From CAVVFX01 sp963777595 (GTDB lineage Bacteria > Acidobacteriota > Terriglobia > Bryobacterales > Bryobacteraceae), in NCBI GenBank assembly GCA_963777595.1, contig CAVZRE010000049.1:1-64000 (forward strand): 64,000 nt of DNA, in the 5' to 3' direction. The translations under genes were made by a program, and so were the position numbers. Below are positions 43,939 through 52,149 of the stretch, piece by piece; the stretch's first letter is position 1, and the number at the start of each line of letters is the position of its first letter. The notes under the pieces are model-generated. The model was not told the DNA's origin. It searched no databases and saw only the letters and a list, made by a program, of their open reading frames with translations.

Positions 43939-45318
43939 ATGAAGCGCCTTGCGGACCACGGTTTAACGGCCGCCATGGCCGTGCTCGCGGTGTACTTTGT
44001 CAGCGTGAGTCCACTTGCGCCTGCGGCCGTGATCCGCGCGTCGTTGTCCTACGTGCTGCTCGATTGGCTGCTTGCAGCGGCAATTTTACTGGCCGTGTAT
44101 GCGATTACTTCGCTAGAAGACATTCAGCCGCTCTTGCGCGCGGCGCTGCTCTCTTCAGTACCTGCCATGTGGTTTGTTCCTGCGACGCTGCTGATCAGCA
44201 CGCGATCACCCTGGCTGGTTCTGACTGGGCTGCTGTTGGTTGGCAATAGCGTTCGGGTGCTCATCCGCCGCGGTTTTTCGCGCCGTTCCTATTTACCTGT
44301 CGCTCGCCGCTCCAACCGGCCGCGCACCACCACCCGGATGTTTTCTTACTCGATCGCTTCGCCGGCTTTGCAAAGCGATACTACTCTCATTATGTTGGGA
44401 GCGTTAGCGCTGCAGTTGGGCATATGGACGGGGTTGGAAGGCTTTTCGCTGATTGCGGCAAGCTTCGTCGGCGGCACTGGGACAGCCTGGACTCTCGCCG
44501 CAATTTTCAGACGGATTTGGCTGCCCAGCCAGCGAGTCGATTCCATCACCCGGGCCGCTATCACTCTCGTTCTCGCAGTGGCGATATCAATGACTCAAGT
44601 AGGCGTGAATACTCAGTCGATAGGCACCCTAACGCTGCCGCAGATCACCTCCCTGACTCTCAATCAGTTGATCCATCCGAGCGCCCAGTTTCATGCAAGC
44701 CCCAAGAAGATCGTGACTCGTCTGTTCAAGCCCGCGAACGTGCAGCCGGTGGCAGAGAGAATGGTCGTGGACGGAGTGGAAGGCGTGATTCTTCGGCCTC
44801 AGCCGGTGAAGGCGAGCCGACGGATTATCGTCGCGACCAAGAACCATAGTCCCTTCCACTTGGCGCCGTCCAAATTGCTATTCACTGGCGAGTACCGTTT
44901 GTTCCCGGTATCGTCTTCAGGTTTGAAGAAAAACTGGAGCGTCCAAACCGGAACTCTGGTCGATTCCGTCTACGCAACAGTAACGGGCAGTCCTTTACAG
45001 ACCGAAGCGTATCAGGTCTTGGATTCACCGTTCAATCTCGACGAGTGCCGCACACTCAGCGTGACCTTAGTGAGCCATGAAAGCTTTCCGGCAGCTGCGA
45101 GCGTACAGCTAACCGGTGACGGGAAGGCGCTTGATCTTGGGCCCGAAATCTTCGGCCTCGATCAGCTGCCGGAAGAGACCCTCGAGTTTGCTTTGCCGGA
45201 GTCATCCGGCGAGTGGCGAGTAACGGCGATTCGTATCATCTTCAGGTGCATCGAGTCCGAATGCAGCCAGAGCCTCCGTATTGCGATCAAGGGCTTCAAC
45301 TTCATGCCGCGCAGCTAG
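43939..45318 (+). CDS. membrane protein of unknown function
   Basis: A 459-residue protein. Residues ~10-240 contain six to seven membrane helices (for example LLDWLLAAAILLAVYAITSL and TLIMLGALALQLGIWTGL); the remaining ~210 residues are extracytosolic beta-rich, with TKNHSPFHLAPSKLLFTGEY and a C-terminal ECSQSLRIAIKGFNFMP. No family recognised. It lies between two imperfect copies of the pfk leader, so it may have been inserted or arisen with a local duplication. Confidence 0.65.
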   Translation: MKRLADHGLTAAMAVLAVYFVSVSPLAPAAVIRASLSYVLLDWLLAAAILLAVYAITSLEDIQPLLRAALLSSVPAMWFVPATLLISTRSPWLVLTGLLLVGNSVRVLIRRGFSRRSYLPVARRSNRPRTTTRMFSYSIASPALQSDTTLIMLGALALQLGIWTGLEGFSLIAASFVGGTGTAWTLAAIFRRIWLPSQRVDSITRAAITLVLAVAISMTQVGVNTQSIGTLTLPQITSLTLNQLIHPSAQFHASPKKIVTRLFKPANVQPVAERMVVDGVEGVILRPQPVKASRRIIVATKNHSPFHLAPSKLLFTGEYRLFPVSSSGLKKNWSVQTGTLVDSVYATVTGSPLQTEAYQVLDSPFNLDECRTLSVTLVSHESFPAAASVQLTGDGKALDLGPEIFGLDQLPEETLEFALPESSGEWRVTAIRIIFRCIESECSQSLRIAIKGFNFMPRS

Positions 45319-45375
45319 CCCGCCATGCGTTGCGGAAGCCGGAAGCATAACGCCGTAGAATGAAATTTACCCAGT

Positions 45376-46560
45376 ATGCCAAATAAACGCATTGGTATTC
45401 TAACCGGCGGCGGCGACGTCCCCGGTCTTAACGCGGTCATCAAGACCGTGACTTACCGCTCGGCCGAGATCGGTTACGATGTCATCGGTATCCGGAGAGG
45501 ATGGGAAGGCTTGACCCACCTGAATCTGGAAGATCCCTCCAGCGAGTCCCGTTACGTTCTCCCTCTCAATCGCGAGAATACCCGCGCGATCGACCGGACC
45601 GGAGGCACGATGCTGCATAGCTCGCGCACCAATCCCCTCAAGATGAAGAAGCTGCCGGATTTCCTGAAGGATGCAAGCTTTCCGACGAAGAAAATCACCA
45701 AAGACGGCGTCGATTCCACCATCTTCGACATGAGCTCCCAGGTGCTGAAAAACATCGAGAAGCTCGGACTGGAATACCTGGTCGCCATCGGCGGCGACGA
45801 TACGCTGAGCTACGCCGCCCACCTTGACCGCTTGGGCATGAAGGTCGTCGCGGTTCCCAAGACGATGGACAACGACGTGCGCAATACCGAATACTGCATC
45901 GGTTTCTCCACCGCCATCACCCGCGCCACGGAAGCCATCGACCGGCAGCGGACCACGGTCGGATCGCACGAGCGCATTGGCGTGTTCCGGATCTTCGGAC
46001 GCGATGCCGGCTACACGGCACTCTACACTGCCTACGTGACCTCGATGCGCTGCTGCATTCCCGAGTACAAGGTTGACCTGGAAAAGCTGATCAACCTGCT
46101 GCTTGAAGACAAGAAGAATAACCCCAGCAATTACGCGCTGGTGCTGTTGTCGGAAGGCGCACAATGGGAAGGCTATCAGCTCCGCGAAACCGGCGAAGCA
46201 GACGCCTTCGGTCACAAGAAAAAGGCCAATGTTGCCGAAGACTTGAGCGATGAGATCAAGAACCGCACCGGCGATGAGACCATCGTCAGCGACCTGACCT
46301 ACGATCTGCGCAGCGGCAACCCGGACTTCATCGACAAGATGATTGCGACCACCTTCGCCAGCATGGCGATCGATACCATCCACAAAGGTGAGAGCGGCAA
46401 GATGATGGGCATCTCCAGCGGATGTTATGCCGCGGTGCCAATTCCCGATCCGAAGCTGGGTCCGCGCAAGGTCGATCTCCCGACGATGTACAACACCGAG
46501 CGCTACCGGCCGTCCTACGCCGATAAGCTAGGAATTCCGATCTTCCTCACTCGCGCATGA
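45376..46560 (+). CDS. 6-phosphofructokinase, PPi-type signature
   Basis: A 394-residue group III-like phosphofructokinase. The N-terminus is RIGILTGGGDVPGLNAVI. The two positions that separate donor types read Asp142 in IGGDDTL (GGDD rather than GGDG) and Lys162 in VPKTMDND (PKT rather than PGT), both hallmarks of pyrophosphate-dependent enzymes. It would make fructose-1,6-bisphosphate, reversibly if PPi-dependent. The frame is intact. Its stop overlaps the methyltransferase start (46557-46560). Confidence 0.92.
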   Translation: MPNKRIGILTGGGDVPGLNAVIKTVTYRSAEIGYDVIGIRRGWEGLTHLNLEDPSSESRYVLPLNRENTRAIDRTGGTMLHSSRTNPLKMKKLPDFLKDASFPTKKITKDGVDSTIFDMSSQVLKNIEKLGLEYLVAIGGDDTLSYAAHLDRLGMKVVAVPKTMDNDVRNTEYCIGFSTAITRATEAIDRQRTTVGSHERIGVFRIFGRDAGYTALYTAYVTSMRCCIPEYKVDLEKLINLLLEDKKNNPSNYALVLLSEGAQWEGYQLRETGEADAFGHKKKANVAEDLSDEIKNRTGDETIVSDLTYDLRSGNPDFIDKMIATTFASMAIDTIHKGESGKMMGISSGCYAAVPIPDPKLGPRKVDLPTMYNTERYRPSYADKLGIPIFLTRA

Positions 46561-47235
46561 AATGGCCCGTAACCTGGCTTTCGAAGTGGCTTAATGCTTT
46601 CCGTAAAGCCCCGATATCGGGGCCGTCGCAATTGACCGGCGAACTGCGCGAGCGGATTCGCCGGTCGTTCGATGAATCGTCGCAGGATGAAGAACATTTC
46701 CCCTCGACCATCGATCCGCGCATCTATCACGTCCGGCTGATCGTGCAAGTATTTCGGGCCGTTGGCCGGCAAACGCGTCCTCGATGTGGGCTGCGGCAAG
46801 GGACGGTTCGCACGCATCCTGCTCGACGAGAATCCGGGCGCTGAAGTCTGGGGCCTCGACATTTCGGAAGAGATGCTGAAGTACGTTCCCAAGGAGATTC
46901 AGACCCGCGCGGGCTCGATGACCGAATTGCCGTTTTCCGACTCATACTTCGATTGCGTCTACGCGACGGAATCGCTGGAGCACGCGGTCGAAATTGACCG
47001 TGCGGTCGCGGAGATGTGCCGCGTCCTGAAGCCCGGCGGACGGCTCGTCATCATCGACAAGAACGCGGAGCAGGCCGGCCGGCTGGAGACTCCGCCCTGG
47101 GAGAAATGGTTCCACCGGGAGGAGTTGGAGAAATTACTGCGTCGCGACTGCCGGGACGTTTCCAGCCGGTTCATCTCTTATTGGGAAGATGTGGAGCCCG
47201 ACGGTTTGTTCATCGCGTGGATGGCGGAAAAGTAA
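46557..47235 (+). CDS. SAM-dependent methyltransferase (class I); one indel
   Basis: A ~225-residue Rossmann methyltransferase (Methyltransf_11 type). The start MKWPVTWLSKWLNAF is in frame one; an extra T in a run near 46750 shifts it, after which FGPLAGKRVLDVGCGKGRFA (SAM motif I), VWGLDISEEMLKYV, ELPFSDSYFDCVYATESLEH and MCRVLKPGGRLVIID follow. Substrate unknown. Translationally coupled to the phosphofructokinase gene. Confidence 0.82.
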
Positions 47236-47274
47236 GCGCCACACTCATTTCTGTCTTCTGCCTTTTCTCAGCGG

Positions 47275-48874
47275 TCAGGCCGATTTACCGCAGATGAAAA
47301 CTTCCACGCCCAACTCCCTGAACGCGGCAGCTTTGGCGGCTAGAGCGAGGTCGGCGCCTTCCGCCGAAGGGGCATACGCTAGTTGAATGTGATTAGACTT
47401 GTGGCGCGCCATCAACTGATCCCGATTGACGCCATACAAAATCGTATTCACCTGCGGCCATTGCGACGTCGTGATGCTCCAGCGGCGCTTCACTTCTTCT
47501 TCCGGTAGCGACACCACTGCCCCGCGGCCGATATCGATCTTCAGCTTTCCATCTTCCACAAACACGCGGCTCCAGACAATCTCTCCCGGTTTTCCGACAC
47601 CCTTCAACGTCCCTCCACCTAGCCGGAAATACATCGGCACCTGGCGTTCGCTCGAACAACCTTGCCACCCGTCCACGAAATGCTGTGGAGGCGCGGCTCC
47701 CGAAATCTGCATGACCCAAACAAAATGGTCGCCATACTGTTCGCCGTAGCGGACATCGTGCAGCGTGTTTTCCGGATCAAAACGGAGCTGCCGCCACAGC
47801 CGGTAAGTGAGCAGGCCGTCGAGTCCGGCGCACTCGTCGACTTCATTGAAATGGGGCAACGCTTCCCCTTCGTAAAGCACCGCGGACCCGTCGGCGCGCT
47901 TCACCGGCGCCCGATCCACGTTGTTCAACATGCCTTCCACCAGGTCAGAGGCAGGGACCAGATCCTTCAAGCCTTGCTGATATTGGATGCCGATGGCATC
48001 GCAACCGAATTCGTCGGCAATGCGCAGTGCGGCGATGTACATCTTGCATTGCTGCAGAATCTGGGCATCGGTAAGTTCTGTGGCTTCGTCCTTGCCGAGG
48101 TCGAATTTCACTCCACGGCCGTCGAGCCAATCGCGGACCGCCTGCGCTTCGCCATCCGCTACGCGAAGCATGGCTGCATACAGCGCCGATTGGCTGAGTC
48201 GCTCTTTGTAGACGCCGAGCGGATTGAGAATTTCGTCGGGGATGATGGCGTTGTACATGCCCATGCAGCCTTCGTCGAAGACGCCCAGGATGGCTTTTTC
48301 GCGCCGCAGCTCGGCTGGTGACCTGCTCGAGCGGCTTCCACGGCGGCAGCGGGCAAAGTTGCGCGGATCGAGCGGACGCACATGGCTCAGATCGTGCTTG
48401 ACCTCGCCGCTCTCGAGCCAGCACTTTAGACCGCGAGAGCGCGAATTCGTCGGTGAGGTTTTCGCTCCACAGCGTGGAATACTTCACGCCAGCTTTGGTG
48501 AGCGACGCGTTCAGATTGAGCATGCCCACCAGTCCGGGCCACTGGCCGCTCCAGTTGGCAAACGTGAGGATGGGACCCTTGTGCGAGATAAGCCCCGCCA
48601 GCACGTGATGGCTGTACTGCCAGACGGCTTCGATCACCATCAGCGGCGCGTCCTTCGGGAATGCTCGGTGAAAACCTGCATGCCGTAGCGCTGAGAATCG
48701 ATGAAGCCGTGCTGCTTCACAGGATCGTAGGGGTGCGCGCGAACGAGTTGCGCGTCCAAGCTTTTCGGCGGCGGCGGTGACGGCAGCTTCCACCTGTTGC
48801 TGGGCCGGCCAGCACTTGCGGTTGGCATCCAGCCGGAAGTCACCGCTAGCGATAAAGTAAATGGGTTGTGGCAT
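47275..48874 (-). CDS. L-fucose/L-arabinose isomerase-like protein; several indels
   Basis: Pieces in three frames join to one ~520-residue protein. The start PIYFIASGDFRLDANRKCWP is at 48874; near 48760 it passes to LDAQLVRAHPYDPVKQHGFI, near 48660 to DAPLMVIEAVWQYSHHVLAG and WSGQWPGLVGMLNLNASLTK, and near 48425 to the last frame from VRPLDPRNFARCRRG to the stop at 47275. The C-terminal half (DEFGCDAIGIQYQQGLKDL, NNVDRAPVKRADGS, YEGEALPHFNEVDECAG) fits the fucose isomerase family. At least three single-base indels occur within ~350 bp, so sequence quality is doubtful here. Substrate inferred only at family level. Confidence 0.68.
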
Positions 48875-48885
48875 ATGTCCGCCTT

Positions 48886-49634
48886 CTATAATATGCGGAC
48901 TTGCGAGGGGGGTTCGCGAAGTTCGACCGGCAATCCTCCGTCTTTCGGCAATCCGAGTGTCAGCACGTGCCAGGATGGCACTTCCTCAAATTGCATCGGG
49001 TTTTCGTCCGGGCCTGCCATCAGCGTTGTTCGCCACCTGGCGCCAAGCGCGATGAGCGTGAGAATCGCCAGAATAACGACATAGGTTCGGCGATCCTGCA
49101 GAACTGGCGTGACCCGAAAGATCCAGTTCGCGCGCAAATCGAGCGGCAGCGAAAACACAATGCGCATTCCCAACAGCCAAAGACCGAGCATGAGGATGCT
49201 GCAGGCGAGTAGCGGCACGTTCACCTCGCGCCACGGATTCGTGAGAGCTGCAGCCTGGAACGCCGCCGAGATTTCTTGGCTCTGGTCCTTGCCCTGAGCC
49301 TGGTTTCGGAGCAGGAAAATAGCGGCAGCAAACCCTAGCGGCCTGTGGCAGAAGTCTCTCCAACGGCGAGAAGCAGGCGAAAACGCCTATTCCACAAAGA
49401 AGAATCAATGGCTTGCGAGCCTTGTAGAGTAGGCCTTTGGCCTGCGTTGACTTCTGCCACAGGCTGCTAGACTAGCCCCAAATAGAAAGCCAGTATCAAG
49501 CGATGCTTCCGGCTGCGAAGCAGTGTCCGTACGGTGAACTGGACGATGGCCGTTTGCGGGCCGTTCCCAAATCGCGGCACCCAACGCTGGCTGCACCTCG
49601 ATCGTTCCTGGGCGGAACTCTTCTCCGGCAAACC
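48886..49634 (-). pseudogene. membrane-protein remnant split by a TIR element
   Basis: On the minus strand TLLRSRKHRLILAFYLGLG is read from 49530 to 49476 and is broken by a 137-bp insertion; removing it (49339-49475) restores the frame to GFAAAIFLLRNQAQGKDQSQ, and the protein continues VNVPLLACSILMLGLWLLGM and LPLDLRANWIFRVTPV with further helices. Upstream PQTAIVQFTVRT extends to 49634, where the tannase gene ends, and no proper start is visible, so the N-terminal part is also lost. The C-terminal ~50 residues after LIALGARW look unlike the rest. Function unknown. Confidence 0.6.
49335..49475. mobile_element. MITE-like element (~133 bp) with terminal inverted repeats
   Basis: GCCTGTGGCAGAAGTC (49341-49356) recurs inverted as GACTTCTGCCACAGGC (49449-49464), a perfect 16-bp pair; with the flanking CTAGC(G/A) the match is 22 bp with one mismatch. 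CTAG at 49335-49338 and 49472-49475 can be a 4-bp target duplication. It carries no coding region and interrupts a membrane-protein frame that is restored when it is taken out. A transposase source was not found in the window. Confidence 0.65.
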
Positions 49635-49637
49635 TGG

Positions 49638-51146
49638 CTAATCCAGACTGACGCACGAGAAGTTTGCGGCGTCGTCGGAGCTCCCGCTGCCCTTGTACCG
49701 AGCCACTTGCGGATACGGGCAGAGAGGCCGGGTACGGGTAGTTGTTCCATGCTCGACGTGTGCGCCGATGATTTGCTGCGGCGCGTTGCCTTTCTCTACC
49801 CAATCCATCACTACGGCCAGCCAGTCGACGGATCCGCATCCCGGCCCGCCGCTGCAATGGAACATTCCGGGGATCATGAAGAGACGGTAGAAATCGCGTG
49901 TCGGCTCCGATCCCATGCGCTTACTGACTGTCTCATAATATTCAATTCCCGGGAACGGGTTCACCTGTTGATCGGCCCAGCCCGAATACTGCACGATCTT
50001 GCCGCCGTGTTTTTTAAGCGGAGCAAGGTCCGGATTGCGCGCATTCAATTCCGCGGCAGCCTTGGTCAGGCGCTCCGGATCGGAATCGAAATTGAACATC
50101 GTATAGCTCCACGACGGGCCCGGAGCGGGATACAGCATGGCGAACTTCATCTGACTTTCCGCGCGCGGAAGCACGGTTTTATCGGGCGCGATGAAATTGT
50201 CCGGCCACACCGGCTCGCTGCCGACAGGCTCGCCAGGAAAAAGCAGCTTGCCCTTGGAATTGTGTACGCCGCCGTAGATCTTACCGAGAGCTTCGATTTG
50301 CGGCGCGGTGAAGCAGTCCGCCGAATCTCCCGCGGAGCACTTGGGAACATCGCGCGTGGCATCGAACTTGCAGCGGCGCGGATCGTCGATGAGGCCGTCC
50401 TTCAAGCCGTCGAGGGCATCGCATTTCTCGTAAATCGCCTTCGTCAGCAGCGAGAGTTTCTCCGACGGAATGGCGCCGGCGCCCACTTGCGACTGCCCGA
50501 TCCACATACGTCGCAACGAGTTGCCGGTGTTATAGAGCCCTGGCGCTCCCACCACCAGGCCGTCGAAATCGTCCGGGTAGCGCTGCGCTTCCTGCAAGCC
50601 TTGACGCCCGCCCGTAGAGCATCCTACCCAATAGGAGTACCGCGGCGCCGCTGCATAATATTGCTTGATTACCAGTTTCGACAGCGCGGCGGTCTCGTGC
50701 ACCGACAGGTACGCGAAGTCAATAAACTTGCGATGCCCGTTAGGATTATCGGGCGTCACGTATGCGAAGGTGGCAAGCGCTTCTTTTTTCGCGTCGTGTC
50801 CGGTATCGGTAGATGCGGCTGCGAAACCCTTTCGCAAGGCATTGTCGACCCCCCCTATGCTGATCGTGCCCGCGGTTCCTCCATTGCCTACCATTTCGAA
50901 ACGGTCATTCCACGCCGTCGGCAATTTAATCGCGAAACCGGCTTCGGGCCAGATCACGCCGCGGACGTCGCAATGTTCAGGCAGATTCGGCTTCGCGGCC
51001 ACCAGTGTTGCAGAGTTGATCTTGACCTGGTCGCCAAAGGATTTACTCGATAAGGAGTCGCATGGGATTGCAGGTCCCGATGCCAACAGGATTGAGCCTG
51101 CCGAAGCCAATAGAATGAGCCGGGACCCGAAGCGGATGGAATGCAT
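49638..51146 (-). CDS. tannase/feruloyl esterase-family protein
   Basis: A 502-residue secreted serine esterase with signal peptide (LILLASAGSILLASG). The nucleophile Ser177 is in YWVGCSTGGRQG; a calcium site is in CDALDGLKDGLIDDPRRC; the Asp is in QYSGWADQQVNP and the His in IPGMFHCSGGPGC. The Cys residues beside Ser and His probably form the family's disulfide joining the catalytic pair. It cleaves gallate or hydroxycinnamate esters. Antisense frames in this GC-rich gene are long but spurious. Confidence 0.9.
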   Translation of the reverse strand: MHSIRFGSRLILLASAGSILLASGPAIPCDSLSSKSFGDQVKINSATLVAAKPNLPEHCDVRGVIWPEAGFAIKLPTAWNDRFEMVGNGGTAGTISIGGVDNALRKGFAAASTDTGHDAKKEALATFAYVTPDNPNGHRKFIDFAYLSVHETAALSKLVIKQYYAAAPRYSYWVGCSTGGRQGLQEAQRYPDDFDGLVVGAPGLYNTGNSLRRMWIGQSQVGAGAIPSEKLSLLTKAIYEKCDALDGLKDGLIDDPRRCKFDATRDVPKCSAGDSADCFTAPQIEALGKIYGGVHNSKGKLLFPGEPVGSEPVWPDNFIAPDKTVLPRAESQMKFAMLYPAPGPSWSYTMFNFDSDPERLTKAAAELNARNPDLAPLKKHGGKIVQYSGWADQQVNPFPGIEYYETVSKRMGSEPTRDFYRLFMIPGMFHCSGGPGCGSVDWLAVVMDWVEKGNAPQQIIGAHVEHGTTTRTRPLCPYPQVARYKGSGSSDDAANFSCVSLD

Positions 51147-51362
51147 AATCGTACATAATATGCTTTTTTCCTGTGTGACAGGGTCCAGTCGTCAACAAGC
51201 CGCTATTTGACCACTTCGCTCTTCAAGCCTCAGGTCTCAATCGCGCTCGAATTTTTCGCCTGGCTACGGTGCTACTATGTTCCGAAGGGCCGAATAAAGC
51301 GTCGATATGCGGCCGATCATAGGCTGCAGCGGCGGTGCCCAACGTAGAATCGAGTCGCAACT

Positions 51363-51791
51363 TTGGCGTTCGTCTCCATCACGCGCCTTCGCCTCCGATC
51401 TTGGCTGTATCTGCCCGCGTTTCTCTTTCAAGGCGTGCGAATTGGCCGGCAAGCGGCGAAAGCCGACGGTAATCTCTCGGTCAAACTGCTCTGGGACAAA
51501 CGCAATACATTCTGGACTGCCACGAGTTGGTCGTCAGATGTCTCGATGCGAGCTTTTATGCGGGCCAAGCCTCATGGGCCGGCTATGGGAAAACTGGCTC
51601 GCTGGTGTGACGAGGCCGCTGTCGCTCACTGGACCCAGTCCGGCTCGGAGCTTCCTTCCTGGGAAACTGCGCATCAGCGAATTCAACAGGAGGGCCGGCC
51701 CTCAAGAGTGAACCATCCGTCAGCGGCCCAAACGACGTTTACGATTCCGCCGCCGGTAACAGCCCGCGCGCAAGAATTGCGTTTTAAGTAA
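51363..51791 (+). CDS. DUF3291-like/monooxygenase-fold protein
   Basis: A 142-residue protein starting at a TTG: AFVSITRLRLRSWLYLPAFL, DGNLSVKLLWDKRNTFWTAT, MRAFMRAKPHGPAMGKLARW and EAAVAHWTQSGSELPSWETAH. This layout is that of small ABM-like dimeric alpha/beta-barrel proteins. Function unknown. Divergent from the tannase gene. Confidence 0.7.
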   Translation: MAFVSITRLRLRSWLYLPAFLFQGVRIGRQAAKADGNLSVKLLWDKRNTFWTATSWSSDVSMRAFMRAKPHGPAMGKLARWCDEAAVAHWTQSGSELPSWETAHQRIQQEGRPSRVNHPSAAQTTFTIPPPVTARAQELRFK

Positions 51792-52149
51792 GGTCGTCGA
51801 ATGGTTCAAGGATCAGACAAAAAGGATGAAACCTCAAGTTGAAAGCGCCGGTGTTGCCCCGCTGTCGGATAGTGTGAGACTCGGCGCGGCCCGCGGCTCG
51901 AAAGTTCTGAAATTCGACCAGCAGCGAGGTCAAAGTCAAGGTTATTTCCATTGCCAGGAAGGGGACATTTCTATCGAGGCTTGACACATTTCCACACATT
52001 TCCACTTTGCCTTGACACTTCTTTGGATCCATGCGACAATTCGTCAAACCGAGTCTAAATCGTTCTTTCCTGGCGTCCCTGTAGCCTCCAATCCCCCGTA
52101 GAATTTCTACGCTTTGACGCGTCTCTGTCCCGTTCTCTGCAACGAAAGG
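51792..52149. other. non-coding stretch upstream of ggt
   Basis: No gene seen. It holds the direct repeat ACATTTCCAC twice at about 51985-52005 and the ggt promoter described separately. Confidence 0.4.
52012..52040 (+). promoter_or_regulatory. putative sigma-70 promoter of ggt
   Basis: TTGACA (52012-52017), a 17-base spacer, and GACAAT (52035-52040, four of six -10 bases) precede the ggt start at 52150. The -35 is perfect. Confidence 0.5.

Noticed and set aside
45400..46383. 327-codon open frame on the minus strand
   Set aside because: Antisense to the phosphofructokinase.
49503..51053. Long open frame (516 codons) on the plus strand
   Set aside because: Exactly antisense to the tannase gene, whose catalytic motifs are clear; GC-rich genes often leave such antisense frames open.
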